A DNA stretch of 64,000 nucleotides. It comes from Hygrocybe punicea (lineage: Eukaryota; Basidiomycota; Agaricomycetes; Agaricales; Hygrophoraceae). Location of the stretch: NCBI GenBank assembly GCA_963556145.1, contig OY744469.1:5056767-5120766 (forward strand), read 5' to 3'. Of this stretch, positions 1 through 9,497 are shown one piece after another. The translations under genes were made by a program, and so were the position numbers. Position 1 is the first letter of the stretch. Each line of letters starts with the position of its first letter. Under the pieces are notes generated by a model. It was not told the DNA's origin. It did no database searches and was given only the letters and a program-made list of their open reading frames with translations.

Positions 1-59
1 CTAAGGAAACACAACCGTGGGAATCCTAGTCACGTGACTGTCCAGGTACATCTACTACA
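1..59 (-). repeat. Partial 3' LTR of the gypsy element
   Basis: This is identical over 59 bp to 6242-6300. It contains the 10-bp palindrome GTCACGTGAC (E-box core CACGTG), a possible bHLH/Cbf1-type site in the LTR promoter region; that role is inferred. The remainder of this LTR lies left of the window. Confidence 0.85.
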
Positions 60-3000
60 AGTGCCCCCCCTTCTTTAGCGACGCCCTCGTCGCTACCGGC
101 GAGGCGATCCTCCTCCGCTGTCTCCACAGAATCGTCGAAGGGAAAGTCATCGGTGTCCCCGGTGTCCAGCTCTGTCAGCTCCCCATCCGCTCTGTCTGCC
201 AGTCTCGAGACCTCATCCTGCGCCATCTTGGTGCCATCTTTGGGCTCGAAATGCCTAAGCCTTCTGGCGTTGAAGGTGCTGTTGAGTGAGGTGCCGTCCA
301 TAGTTTCCAGAGTGTATGAGTTGCGGATGCGTGTTACGACGCGGCGCGGGGGAGACCAGAAGGGCACGAGTTTGCATTCACTAGCAAATACATTGATCAG
401 ATTGCTGCGGTACACTTGAACGAGTTGACCAGTTTTAAATATAACTTCTCTTGGGGCCCGACTGATGACCTTCGCGTCAAAGATAGCTTTCCGGCGAGCT
501 GCGTGGTCCACTGTGCAGGACCAGCCGTCCAGCCGTAGTTGGTCTGCGTATGCCATATGAATCGCCACGTCGGTCTCAGAGGCTAGAGGGATTGCCGCTG
601 GGTCCTCGGCGACCGGTGTGTCTATGGGAAGTGCGAAGAGTAGCTCATTGGGCGAGAACTTGAGTGAGGGTAGTATGCGATCAGATAACGCCTTCACGGC
701 CGCGTCAAGGTGGTCTGGCCAGTTCTTTGGGATGTCCTTCATTGCCATCTGGTCGTAGTCGTCCTCACCGAGGCCAGGGGCACACAGACGCTTAAGGGTA
801 TTCAACAAGATCTTGTTGTAGCCCTCTATGAGGCCGTTGATCCACGGGGAGTAGGCGGCTACAACGTGATGCTTAGTACCCATATCAGTGCAGTGGTCAC
901 GCACCGCATCGCAGTCAAAGTGGGAGCCGCCGTCGGACATGAAGATGTCTGGGGCCATGAACATGTTGGCTATATGGCTGAGGCTGTCGACCGTCATTTT
1001 TCCTGAAGCGGACTTGGCCTTGAAGGCGAATGGCTTCCTAGAGAAGACGTCAGCATACAGGCTGATCTTCGAGAACCCACCTTTTCCGAGGGGCATGGAT
1101 GTGTAGTCCCCTACGAGGAGTTCGAAGGGCCTGCGTCGGACGATTGGCTGCAGCAGGGCGTGCAGGTGGGTGTTGCCGAAGTTCTTACACCGGCCGCATT
1201 CGCGGATGGCTGCGGTCACGGATGCGTCGAGGAATGGGCTGAATATCCGGTCCAGTAGTTGCATCTTGATGACATCACGGCCCATATGCGTCTTTGCATG
1301 CTCCACCCTGGCCAGTTCTGTGGCTTCGGCCTTGGTGACGCATTCTCGGCGGGAGACAGCTCGCGCGACAGTGGCGCCACCGATCTTCCATAGGTGGCCG
1401 TCGTCGATTAGGAAGTCCTTTGCTTGGTGTGCCGCGCGTTTGCGGTCGCGATCGGTCGCGTCCTGTGGGACCCCGAGCAACGTGTCTATAACTTCCAGGA
1501 ATGCGCGCTCAGCCTGGAAGCGAGCACGTAGGGATGAGTGCAGGTCGTTCGAGGACTCTCCCACCGCGAACAGGTCGAAGGTGAGGCCGCGTGACACCTC
1601 CCAGTCGGGGAGGACGGTCCAGTCGCTGCCGTCTGTCGGTACCCGGGGTAGCTCCTCATCCTTTCGACTGAGCGCGTTGCCCACGAAGTTGATCTTACCC
1701 GCGATGTGCCTGACGCTGACTATCTGGTGAGCGAGTACGCCGTCACGCCAACGGGCGTGGGTGGTGCTGAGGTCGGTGCTCAGCAAGACGTCGCGGAGGG
1801 CCTGGCAGTCTGTCTCCAGCTCGACGGGGAAGCCCCATATGATGTCGTCGAACTTGTCGAGGCCAAACTTGAGGGCTGCGAACTCCAGCAGAAAGGGTTT
1901 GTAGCGCTCCTCCGCCGGGGAAGTGCGTTTGGAGGCGTACGCTATGGGGTGTAGCTCCGTGATGACTTTGCCCCCCAGTCTCGTCACGGGAATGCGTTGG
2001 GCCAGGACGGCCCCGAAGCCTTCCTTGCAGCCGTCGGATGTGACGATGAATGGGGTTCCATCGAACCTGGGGGCGACAAGGACGGGTGAGGACGTTAGCA
2101 CTGCTTTCAGGTCGAGGAAGCACTTTTGGTGCTTCTCGGTCCACACGTCGGCCAGCTTGACGTTACGCAATGCTGCGCAGTAGGCGGACTTCCCAGCGTT
2201 CTTTGGAACGTCCACGGACCGTAATAAGTCGGACAGAGGTTGGGCTAACATGGCGTAGCCGCGGATGAGATCCCTGAAATAACCGGTCAGGCCTAGAAAA
2301 CTAGAAAGAGCGAGGAGGTCAGGGGGTGGGCGCCAGTTGACCACTGCAGTTAGTTTGGCTTCGTCGGCTTGGACCCCATTGGGGCCCACCTTGGACCCTG
2401 CGAAGATCATCTCCGTCATGAAGAATTTCGACTTCTTTGCTGAGAGTGATAAGCCCGTGTCGCGGACATGTTGGAAGAAGCGCCTGGTGCGATCCATCAT
2501 GTTGTTGAATTCGTCGCCTGCCATGCCGCCATCGTCGACAAAGAGTTCGAGCTGGAGGGCCAAAAGTATATCACCAAGCTTCTTGGCCGTGACGTGTGCA
2601 AACGTCGACGGGGCACCCGTGAGGCCGAAGGGCATACGTTTCTGTGTGAAGAACCCACGGCCCTCGATATAAAAGGCCAGGTATGGCCTGCTCTCTTCGG
2701 GAATAATCACGGCGTAGAAGCCGGATGCGAAGTCGAAACCGTGGACCCATCTGTGTCCGCTCAAGCGTCGTTGTTTTGACCGGACGTCGCCCTGCGGCAT
2801 GGGAAAGACGTGGGTCACGTTGTTCAGGGCATTGTAGTTTTGGCAAAAGCGCCAGGTCTGGGGCTTCGGCGGCTTGACTGGAGTGTCTGGTTGTGGGGGT
2901 CGAGGGCCGAGATCGTGTGCAGGGGGATAGCCGTGAGCCACGCACTCTTCGTTGACTCTGTGGCGGAGCTCGTCCAGGAGGAGGCCCGGGTTATCGTGAA

Positions 3001-4153
3001 CTTTCTGGCCCAGTGCGATGGGGGACACGCATTTTATGTCCTCGGGGCGTATGGGCTCTATGATGTCGCCTTCGAGCAGCGTGTCGATGGTTTTGTGCAG
3101 GAACTCGCGTTGTGGTGGGGTGAGGGGTCGTTGTCTCGGTATGCGCTTGGGAAATGTTGTGCCTTCTGGTATGTGTATGCAATGCTCAGCGCCCGGCATG
3201 GGGTTGACTTTGCCTACGGACAGGGCGAAACAGTCAGCGTATTCGGTTATTAGGGCACGTAGCTTAGCTTTCTGGTCTTCGTCCAAGTCCAGTCCTATCG
3301 TGACTTGGGCCAATACTTCGGCCACTCTCGCCGGCTTAAACGGGTCCGTCTTCCGGGTGAAAATGGAATGGTCGGCGTCGATCTCGACCTCCGGTTGGGC
3401 GTCTCCGACGTCCTCGTTGTCCGTATGGCCTCCACCATCGTGTATGGCCCATGTGGGTGCGTCGTGTGTGTGGGGGTGTTCGTCGCTTGTTTGGGACTTT
3501 TGTCTGTCGTGAGCGTTCCGTGGGGGCAACACCGTGCGTCGCAGTCGATGTCGTGTGCGTCTCCCTTTCCGGTGGGGCTTGTGGTGTTCGGGTGTGTGGA
3601 TGGGGCCAGTTGTCCTTGGTGGGGTTTCTGTCGAGTCGGGTTCTTCCGAGTCTTCGACTCCCAAGGTGTTGCAAAGTGCTGTGTCCGGCAGGTCTGCGAG
3701 CCTGGCGAATGGGTTTGGGGTGTTGAAGGACGTCGTCGTTTTTATCTGACTGGGGTTGGTGCAGTTCGCTTGTCGAGGGTTCGGGGCTGTGCAGCACGGG
3801 GTTCCGGGCCGGTCGTTTTCGTTCCGGAGGATTTCCCACCCGACGTCGTTTAGGATGCGTAGGGTGTCGTCGTTGTAGTCGTGTGTGGCTCCGTATTGTT
3901 GGAGAATGGGTTTCCCCAACAAGACGGACCAACAACCCCCACTGGGGAATACTTCGAATGTCACCCTCTTGCGGGTGTTTCCGAGCTGGACGGTTCCGAC
4001 CCAGCGCCCATGCGACGGCACTTTGGTGCCGTCTGCCATGCGCAGGATTTGCTGGATGGGTGTAGGCGGCCGAGTTGGTGGCGTAGTCTGTTGTATGTAG
4101 ATGTACATATTGCGTTTACCATTGCGCCGTCGTTGGCGAGGCCGCGGGCGCAT
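26..4153 (-). CDS. pol: Ty3/gypsy pol: part of protease, reverse transcriptase, RNase H, integrase
   Basis: This open frame has 1375 codons. It opens with the C-terminal half of a retropepsin-like protease (LLGKP motif near residue 80). The reverse transcriptase follows (about residues 320-620), with the palm motif FVDD inside LELFVDDGGMAGD. RNase H is about 690-830, starting at the VTSDG strand. The integrase (about 900-1260) has an HH-CC zinc finger (HAKTHMGRD ... CGRCKNFG) and a DDE core (VGDYTS, MSDGGSHF, WINGLIEGYN). Together these copy and insert the element. The catalytic N-terminal half of the protease is not in this frame; it lies in the gag frame at 3961-4434. A frameshift inside the protease therefore separates the two. 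No chromodomain is evident. The element is probably inactive unless the shift is programmed. Confidence 0.92.
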   Translation of the reverse strand: MRPRPRQRRRNGKRNMYIYIQQTTPPTRPPTPIQQILRMADGTKVPSHGRWVGTVQLGNTRKRVTFEVFPSGGCWSVLLGKPILQQYGATHDYNDDTLRILNDVGWEILRNENDRPGTPCCTAPNPRQANCTNPSQIKTTTSFNTPNPFARLADLPDTALCNTLGVEDSEEPDSTETPPRTTGPIHTPEHHKPHRKGRRTRHRLRRTVLPPRNAHDRQKSQTSDEHPHTHDAPTWAIHDGGGHTDNEDVGDAQPEVEIDADHSIFTRKTDPFKPARVAEVLAQVTIGLDLDEDQKAKLRALITEYADCFALSVGKVNPMPGAEHCIHIPEGTTFPKRIPRQRPLTPPQREFLHKTIDTLLEGDIIEPIRPEDIKCVSPIALGQKVHDNPGLLLDELRHRVNEECVAHGYPPAHDLGPRPPQPDTPVKPPKPQTWRFCQNYNALNNVTHVFPMPQGDVRSKQRRLSGHRWVHGFDFASGFYAVIIPEESRPYLAFYIEGRGFFTQKRMPFGLTGAPSTFAHVTAKKLGDILLALQLELFVDDGGMAGDEFNNMMDRTRRFFQHVRDTGLSLSAKKSKFFMTEMIFAGSKVGPNGVQADEAKLTAVVNWRPPPDLLALSSFLGLTGYFRDLIRGYAMLAQPLSDLLRSVDVPKNAGKSAYCAALRNVKLADVWTEKHQKCFLDLKAVLTSSPVLVAPRFDGTPFIVTSDGCKEGFGAVLAQRIPVTRLGGKVITELHPIAYASKRTSPAEERYKPFLLEFAALKFGLDKFDDIIWGFPVELETDCQALRDVLLSTDLSTTHARWRDGVLAHQIVSVRHIAGKINFVGNALSRKDEELPRVPTDGSDWTVLPDWEVSRGLTFDLFAVGESSNDLHSSLRARFQAERAFLEVIDTLLGVPQDATDRDRKRAAHQAKDFLIDDGHLWKIGGATVARAVSRRECVTKAEATELARVEHAKTHMGRDVIKMQLLDRIFSPFLDASVTAAIRECGRCKNFGNTHLHALLQPIVRRRPFELLVGDYTSMPLGKGGFSKISLYADVFSRKPFAFKAKSASGKMTVDSLSHIANMFMAPDIFMSDGGSHFDCDAVRDHCTDMGTKHHVVAAYSPWINGLIEGYNKILLNTLKRLCAPGLGEDDYDQMAMKDIPKNWPDHLDAAVKALSDRILPSLKFSPNELLFALPIDTPVAEDPAAIPLASETDVAIHMAYADQLRLDGWSCTVDHAARRKAIFDAKVISRAPREVIFKTGQLVQVYRSNLINVFASECKLVPFWSPPRRVVTRIRNSYTLETMDGTSLNSTFNARRLRHFEPKDGTKMAQDEVSRLADRADGELTELDTGDTDDFPFDDSVETAEEDRLAGSDEGVAKEGGALVVDVPGQSRD
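60..75 (-). other. Polypurine tract for plus-strand priming
   Basis: On the minus strand the sequence AAAGAAGGGGGGGCACT ends exactly where the 3' LTR begins. A purine run directly upstream of the 3' LTR is the standard polypurine tract, and it fixes both the element's orientation and the LTR start. Confidence 0.8.
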
Positions 4154-4434
4154 TGGTCAAACCCGTTTGGGCCTTGGAGGAGTATGGTTTGGATAAATGG
4201 TCTTGCCGTGTCTGTTTCAGCCGGTGTATCCCTTCCCACCGCATACAGGTCAACGATTTCGTGTTTAATCATTGTGAGACTTTGACATGGAGTATTTGTA
4301 CTGACTAGAGAGTTCTGAGTGTCTTCTGTATGCAATGTGAGGGGGGTATACCGGCATGTCCCCAACCCATCCCGCGCAGTGGTTGGGGACCGGCATATCC
4401 ACTCGTTGATTTGTCTGGGCCATCTGACTTCCGC
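3961..4434 (-). pseudogene. N-terminal half of gypsy protease, in the gag frame
   Basis: The frame stays open from directly after the gag stop (TAA, 4435-4437) down to 3961 and is the same frame as gag. It encodes the active-site half of an aspartic protease: the segment ANDGAMVNA followed by ...RHQLG. From my knowledge of related basidiomycete elements the usual form is DDGAMVNA, so the first Asp appears to be Asn here; this is family memory rather than alignment. The protease then continues in another frame, with the pol ORF resuming at about the ILRMADG motif. Either the junctions are recoding sites (stop readthrough plus a frameshift) or, more simply, the element is decayed. Confidence 0.65.
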
Positions 4435-5979
4435 TTATGCAGACGGCCCCCTTCCATTTCCCTGGCTGTCGTCGAAGTTGTTGGAGTAAAAGTATCCGCC
4501 GTAGTCGTGCGCGTGGTTGTCGAACCCGTCGTAACCTTGGTGTCCGTGGGACACGTAGTTCACATTTTGTGTTTGGCGTTCTTTCCACGATTCGCGGGCG
4601 ATGTGAGACGCTATTCTGCGCCAGGTACGTTCGTGTTCGGAGAGTGTGACCCCTCTGCAAACCGGGGCGGCCGCACGGTGGCCTGCCTGGCCGCAATCCC
4701 AACATTCGCGGGATCCGAGTGGTGCAGTACCGGGGCTCAACGGGTACGGGTGTAATTCATCCGGTTGTATGTTACCGTTGGCGCGGTGCCACTCATCAAC
4801 CTGGGTTCTGTACGCGGTGCGTCCTGCGTCTGTGTTGGGGTGCTGTTGTATGGCGAGGTTTTGTAGGTCTTGGTATCGAGCGGCGATCGGACGGCCCCTG
4901 GTATTGGGTCCGGGCGGAAGTGGTGCAGGGTGTCGCGGTATGTTCGTGGGTTCCGGTCCCCCTCTGTGGAAGCGTGGGGTTAACCCCCAGCCTGCGAACA
5001 GATTCCCCCTGCCTCCCGTGTTGTTGACAAATGGGTCGAGTGGGTTTCCCCTGGCGGGGTGTGGTTGGTAGTGCTGGATAGTGGTGTGTTGTTGTGGGGG
5101 GTTAATCAGGTGGTGGATGTGAGTGCCGGTGAAGGCTTCGCGTAGGGCTTTTGTTGGGGATGCTGGGATCCGTGCTAAGCGGGCGGTTTCCTCGTCTTTC
5201 TTGTATTTGGCTATGGTTTCTCGCAGGTGGATGACGTCGATACCGCGCACGGTGTCGGCGAGCTCTTCATATGTAGTGCGGGGTTTGTGTCTGATGAGGT
5301 CGCGGACCGGTGCTGGTAGAGAGTCGAACACGTCTTGTAATAGGAGGCCGTTTGTGTTGTCGGCGTCTTTCGCCTTGGGAAGGAGCCCGTTGGCCCATTT
5401 GATGTGGGTCCAGACCTCTTTGGATCCCGTCATCTCGGTTTTCATGCCGAGGGTTTCCACGGCGAGGGTCCATTCTTTGAGCTCCCGGATGCGTTCGGCC
5501 TTGGACGGTTTGGGAATGGTATTCTTCGGCCACTGTTTCTCGAAGGCCTCGACCAACTTATCCCAGTCATCTTTAATGTCGTTGGCTAGTCCGTCTAGCC
5601 ATTGGTCGGCTGTGCCGCCGAAGTCCAGGTTGTTTCGAAAGCAGTCAACTTTCTTCTTGTCCGTCGTGTACTCTTTGTCCTTGATTTTGATGTTGATTTC
5701 ACGTAGGAATTGGCCGGAAGTCGTTTTTTCGTCAGGGCCGCCGTCCCAGCATAGGGAACCGGACTCGCCCATTCTGGTTCTATGTGTGGGTGGTTGGGGA
5801 ACGGTTGGCGATGTTGGTGGTGTGGTCGGTTGTGGGTTTTCGGAGCCTGTTGATGGTGTTGTAACAGAGGAGATGGACAATGATGATGGTGAGCTCAAGT
5901 ATTTGCCGTTTTTGTCTCGGGGTCGTAGGGTGATCCTACGGTTGGGTGGTGTATTACGTGGGCGGCTTGATGACACCAT
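4435..5979 (-). CDS. gag: gypsy gag capsid/nucleocapsid protein
   Basis: This is the structural Gag protein. The preferred start is the ATG at 5979 (MVSSSRPRNTP), about 514 residues. The frame also opens at 6054, but that extra segment derives from a leader made of GAACCGAG-type repeats. After a low-complexity Ser/Pro-rich head comes a retrotransposon gag domain (about residues 80-230, with conserved WLDGLANDIKDDWDKL and AFEKQWP). A Pro/Gly-rich linker follows, then a single zinc knuckle CWDCGQAGHRAAAPVC (CX2CX4HX6C, one residue or more longer than the usual last spacing). It ends at TAA 4435-4437, with the protease frame continuing immediately behind the stop. Confidence 0.88.
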   Translation of the reverse strand: MVSSSRPRNTPPNRRITLRPRDKNGKYLSSPSSLSISSVTTPSTGSENPQPTTPPTSPTVPQPPTHRTRMGESGSLCWDGGPDEKTTSGQFLREINIKIKDKEYTTDKKKVDCFRNNLDFGGTADQWLDGLANDIKDDWDKLVEAFEKQWPKNTIPKPSKAERIRELKEWTLAVETLGMKTEMTGSKEVWTHIKWANGLLPKAKDADNTNGLLLQDVFDSLPAPVRDLIRHKPRTTYEELADTVRGIDVIHLRETIAKYKKDEETARLARIPASPTKALREAFTGTHIHHLINPPQQHTTIQHYQPHPARGNPLDPFVNNTGGRGNLFAGWGLTPRFHRGGPEPTNIPRHPAPLPPGPNTRGRPIAARYQDLQNLAIQQHPNTDAGRTAYRTQVDEWHRANGNIQPDELHPYPLSPGTAPLGSRECWDCGQAGHRAAAPVCRGVTLSEHERTWRRIASHIARESWKERQTQNVNYVSHGHQGYDGFDNHAHDYGGYFYSNNFDDSQGNGRGPSA

Positions 5980-6241
5980 TTTGTGGTACCGGTAGTTGGG
6001 TAATGTACGTTTGTTCTCGGTGCGTGGTTCTCGGTTGTGGGTGTTTCGGTTCACGGTACTCGGTTCACGGTTCGCGGTGCTCGGTGCTCGGTGCTCAGTT
6101 CTGTGGGAAGTGTTCAGATGGCGTGGGTGTCGAAGTTCGCTCTCATCACCACGTTGTGGAGGGACGGAATCGGCTGAGGGAACTGGGATGGAATCGAGTG
6201 ATGATGGTGATGATAATCGCTACAACACGAGATCTGTACTA

Positions 6242-6300
6242 CTAAGGAAACACAACCGTGGGAATCCTAGTCACGTGACTGTCCAGGTACATCTACTACA
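6242..6300 (-). repeat. Start of the 5' LTR of the gypsy element
   Basis: This is an exact copy of bases 1-59. The LTR outer edge is 6300, because base 6301 onward differs from what follows base 59. The LTR extends left into 6054-6241 for an unknown distance; that stretch contains a short GGTGCTC tandem repeat at about 6074-6100. Confidence 0.85.
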
Positions 6301-6876
6301 CCACGAGGCGTGGTTGTTGCGAGGTGCAGTTGTTGCAAGGCGTGGTTGTTGAGAGAGTTAGCCAAAGTCTTAGAGGCTGGGTTGGGGGCACGTACCTGGG
6401 CCGTTCGGTGGGTGCACCACCCTCCCGGCCATTCTCCTTCTGTTGCATTGATGTTGTTGTCACATTCTCGTTGTTGTCGCGATCTGGTGGTGGTTCCTGC
6501 TAAAGTAGTTAGTTGTCACTATTGCCATATCCGGCAGTATCCGTATCCGTGGGTCCACAGATCTCACTAGTCCCGATCCATACCCATACCCGCACAGATA
6601 CAGATGCCCACGGATACGGATTTATCCATATCCGTGCCATTGCCTAGCTTGGATATTAGCTGACCATGCTTGGGGATGAGGTCGAGGGGGCAGGCAGGGG
6701 AAAGTTGCAGGTAGATTGGTTACTGATGGCCCAGTCATGGTAGGAGCAACAAGGCGAGCTCGGTTCTCGACTCTAGATCTAGCATAACTAAGCCAAAGTG
6801 TACCTTAAATAAACCGTGCATGCGCAACTCAAACCGCGCAAACGCGCAAATAATAAAAGTGCAATGGGAATGTCAT
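6301..6876. other. Intergenic, no gene recognised
   Basis: I see no coding region. Positions 6520-6650 hold short diverged tandem units of the type ATACCCGTATCCG (CATACCCATACCCG, GATACGGATTTATCC). Otherwise the stretch is unremarkable. Confidence 0.5.
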
Positions 6877-7013
6877 AGTGAGGGGCAGAAGGTCATATGC
6901 ATGGAAATGGAAGTCCCTGCACATAGTGCAGGGGGCAGAACTCTTCTGGACCTGATGCAGCTCTCCCTCCGACAACCAAACAAACCGGATACATGTAAGA
7001 GAGCAAGCAGCCA
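6877..7013 (+). repeat. Copy of the 5' flank of the EngB-like GTPase gene
   Basis: About 130 bp here (from TGAGGGGCAGAAGGTCATA to ATACATGTAAGAGAGCAAGC) match 62814-62942 with a few substitutions and small indels. The second copy lies directly upstream of the ATG of the GTPase gene at 62953. Here it is followed by an AT-rich stretch and then by the 5' part of peptidase-like gene copy 1. It could be a duplicated promoter fragment or the edge of an undefined repeat. Confidence 0.75.
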
Positions 7014-7295
7014 TTATATATATTATTATAATATATATAGCTGAGTTGGACTCATCGTCTCACCTTGTGTTCGCTCGACAACAACAAGCGCTACGACAAA
7101 CTGACAACCAGTGAGTCCCTTAGCTTGTCCTATGTTGCCATTGTTACCCTTTCTCTTACCCTCATGCAGTGGTTTCGAAGGAATTTGTCACTCTCTGCAT
7201 CACTCTTGCGAACGACAGCAACCAGCATCAGGAAAAACCCCCATTCCTAATTATGTATAATAAGATATTACAGAAATAATTTGATCTTACACAAC

Positions 7296-7870
7296 TTATT
7301 GGAGGGAGGAGGATGGGGATGGGGACAGTGGAATAGAGATAGGGCTGGAGATGGGGATAGGGAGAGAGGGGGGGAATGGAATTGGGGACAGGGGAATTGG
7401 GTTGGGGTTGGAGGGAGGATGGAGATGGGGATGGAGATGGGGATGGGGACAGGGAGAGAGGGGGGCAATTGGATTGGGGACAGGGGATTTGGGATGGGGA
7501 TGGGGATGGGGATGGGGAGAGGGGGGATGGGGAAAGGAGAATGGGAATGGGGAAAGAAGAATAGGAATGGAGAATGGAGAATGGCCATGAGAATGGAGAC
7601 AGAAGAATTGGGTTGGGGTTTGGGAGAGGGCAAAGGGGATGGAGATGGAGATGGGGAGAGATGGAAATGGGAATGGGGAGAGGGAGAGGCAGAATGGGAA
7701 TGGAGACAGAGACATGGGATGGGGACTGTGGAATGGAAATTGGGACAGAGACATGAGGATGGGGAGCAGGGTTGGGGACATGTGAATTGAGCTGGGGATA
7801 GGTGAATGGGAATGGGGACAGGAATGGGAAGAGCAAGAGGGGGGATGGGGAGAGTGAGAGTGGGGGGACT
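7296..7870 (+). repeat. Purine-only G-rich minisatellite (GGGGAT-type)
   Basis: About 575 bp are almost entirely G and A on the plus strand, built from imperfect GGGATG / GGGGATG / GGGGACAG units, with the cleanest run at 7485-7525. Long open frames on both strands here are low-complexity artefacts. The G-runs could form G-quadruplexes. Confidence 0.85.
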
Positions 7871-7884
7871 AGGAAATTTTCCAA

Positions 7885-8309
7885 TGGTCTGTCTTCAATG
7901 TATCAGTGAATGTGCAACACGTTCTCACACACAGAATGTTCTGGGATGGTTTCATTGACTGGGTTGGACACCACTGTTTCGAGCATTTGAATCAAAATTT
8001 TAATAATTCCATGGCAGACCCATCAGATGTCTCTCATACCTTAAGAATAATGATTACCAATGTTGTATACTTTCATACTAGTTATTTATTCATCACTTTG
8101 CAAGATGCATTATTTATTTCTAGATAGGTTATACACATAGTACTGTACCAATTTGGATTCACCTGTCACATGTCACACTAGCCCTCAAACCCACCTGACC
8201 TTTCCAATAATAGTTGTTGAACACACGCTTCAACAGTTATTCTAAAACTTTTTAGTTCAATGTAGTGGCCAGGTGCAATGCCTATACCAACACCAACACC
8301 AATGCCATC
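7885..8309. other. TIR element interior, no gene recognised
   Basis: AT-rich sequence inside the 4.2-kb element; I see no coding or repeat signal beyond chance open frames. Confidence 0.5.
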
Positions 8310-8440
8310 CAAACTAGTGCTACCAAAGTTCAGTTCAGTCCAGTTCAGACCCAATTTGGCTGAACCCTGAACTGAATCTGAACTGCCCTGAACCATTCAG
8401 ATTTTTTTTTCAGGGCCCAAACCGGGTTCATGAACGGTTT
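8310..8440 (+). repeat. Remnant of the TAGTGTTGCC hAT-like family
   Basis: The stretch beginning TAGTGCTACCAAAGTTCAGT closely resembles, in reverse complement, the right end of the hAT-like element at 9498-10835 (TAGTGTTGCCGAAGTTCAGT). It is followed by the same GAACC/GTTCAG-rich sequence. No matching second end was found, so this looks like a truncated copy. Confidence 0.55.
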
Positions 8441-8769
8441 GGACACTCAATTTTACTGTTATCATACATTCTGCATATAAAAATTCACAATTTATTATTG
8501 TTATATATTCTAACTATCTAAGACACTCATTATAAGGATTCAACATGGATTTTCGTGGCTTAACCCGCACACCCTCCCTGTAACCTTGCAAACATAGCCC
8601 CGATGTCAATTGATGCTGGGCTGCATGTTTGCAAGGTGTCAGCTGAGGGGTCCTGGTCTGCTGCTGCTGGTGATCCCATAGCTTTGCCATTCATTTTTTT
8701 TCTGTGTAGTTAGCACTAGAAAATAAAGTAAATTAGAAGCGTACCTATGCAGTGGGAGCTGTACATCCT

Positions 8770-9215
8770 CCCGCTGCTCCCCTCGCCTTCATCGTGGTGG
8801 ATGTGCTGCCCCTGGTGCCATTGATGCTGCTGCTGTTGTGCTGGTGCTGTCACCAGCTGGTGTTGTGCTGGTGCTGGTGCTGGTGCTGTTGCTGGTGCTG
8901 TTGCTGGTGCTGTTGGTGCCATTGACACTGCTGCCAGTGCTGCTGCCACTGGTGCTGTTGTTGCTGCTGCTGCTGGTGCCGCCACCGGAGCTAGTGTTGT
9001 GCTGGTGATCAACCTGCCATTTGTTGTGAGGTAGTTAATAACAAGGAAATAAAAATATATACTGACTTGCCATCATTGTCATCTCCATCATCTCCATCAT
9101 CTCCATCATCATCATCTCCATCATCCGTTGTCGTCTCTGTCATCCATCATCATTTCCATTGTCCGTCATCATCTTTGTCATCTCCATCATCGTTGTCTCC
9201 ATCATTGTCATTGTG
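8770..9215. repeat. CTG/GGTGCTG and CATCATCTC microsatellites
   Basis: Positions 8800-8995 are a CTGNTG-type trinucleotide array. Positions 9068-9215 are CATCATCTC/CATCATC repeats. Both are simple sequence; the Ala-rich open frame on the minus strand over the first is not treated as a gene. Confidence 0.8.
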
Positions 9216-9497
9216 GTGGCTGCTGACCTTGTGCAAACATTGAGTAGAAGTACCTACAAAAATGCTAGTCAGTGAAAACAAACAATGCAGCTCTCTCCAA
9301 ATGGCGGAGTGGTCATCACCAACAGATTGAATTCTCAGCAAACACTTTTGCAAGTGTCTACAAGGCTCATATCACACTTCTCACATGCATTGAGCGTGAT
9401 AACCCTTGTGGTTATCACCGTCTTAAAGCGAAGTTATTTGACATAGTCTTGTGAGTGCTCCTTTCATGAAATGAGCTATTCAACGAGCCATTCAGCA

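Larger units (their letters stand above)
1..6300 (-). mobile_element. Ty3/gypsy LTR retrotransposon, left end cut by window
   Basis: Bases 1-59 recur as a direct repeat at 6242-6300. Read on the minus strand both copies begin TGTAGTAGATGTACC, so they are the starts of the 3' LTR (left) and 5' LTR (right). A purine-rich tract lies directly before the left copy. Between them, on the minus strand, are gag (4435-5979) and pol (26-4153) in the order PR-RT-RNase H-integrase, which is diagnostic of Ty3/gypsy. The LTR's own length, the inner LTR end and the primer binding site cannot be fixed because the window begins inside the left LTR; I found no convincing TGG-type tRNA primer site between 6054 and 6242. 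The left target-site duplication is outside the window; the right flank starts CCACG. Confidence 0.93.

Noticed and set aside
6232..6300. A complete 66-bp LTR ending TAGTAGTACA
   Set aside because: TG..CA ends can be drawn, but the left copy is cut by the window edge, the length would be unusually short, and no primer binding site follows.
7228..7884. Long overlapping open frames on both strands (Pro/Ser-rich or Gly/Trp-rich)
   Set aside because: They arise from a purine/pyrimidine-only minisatellite; no domain, no start context, and frames open on both strands at once.
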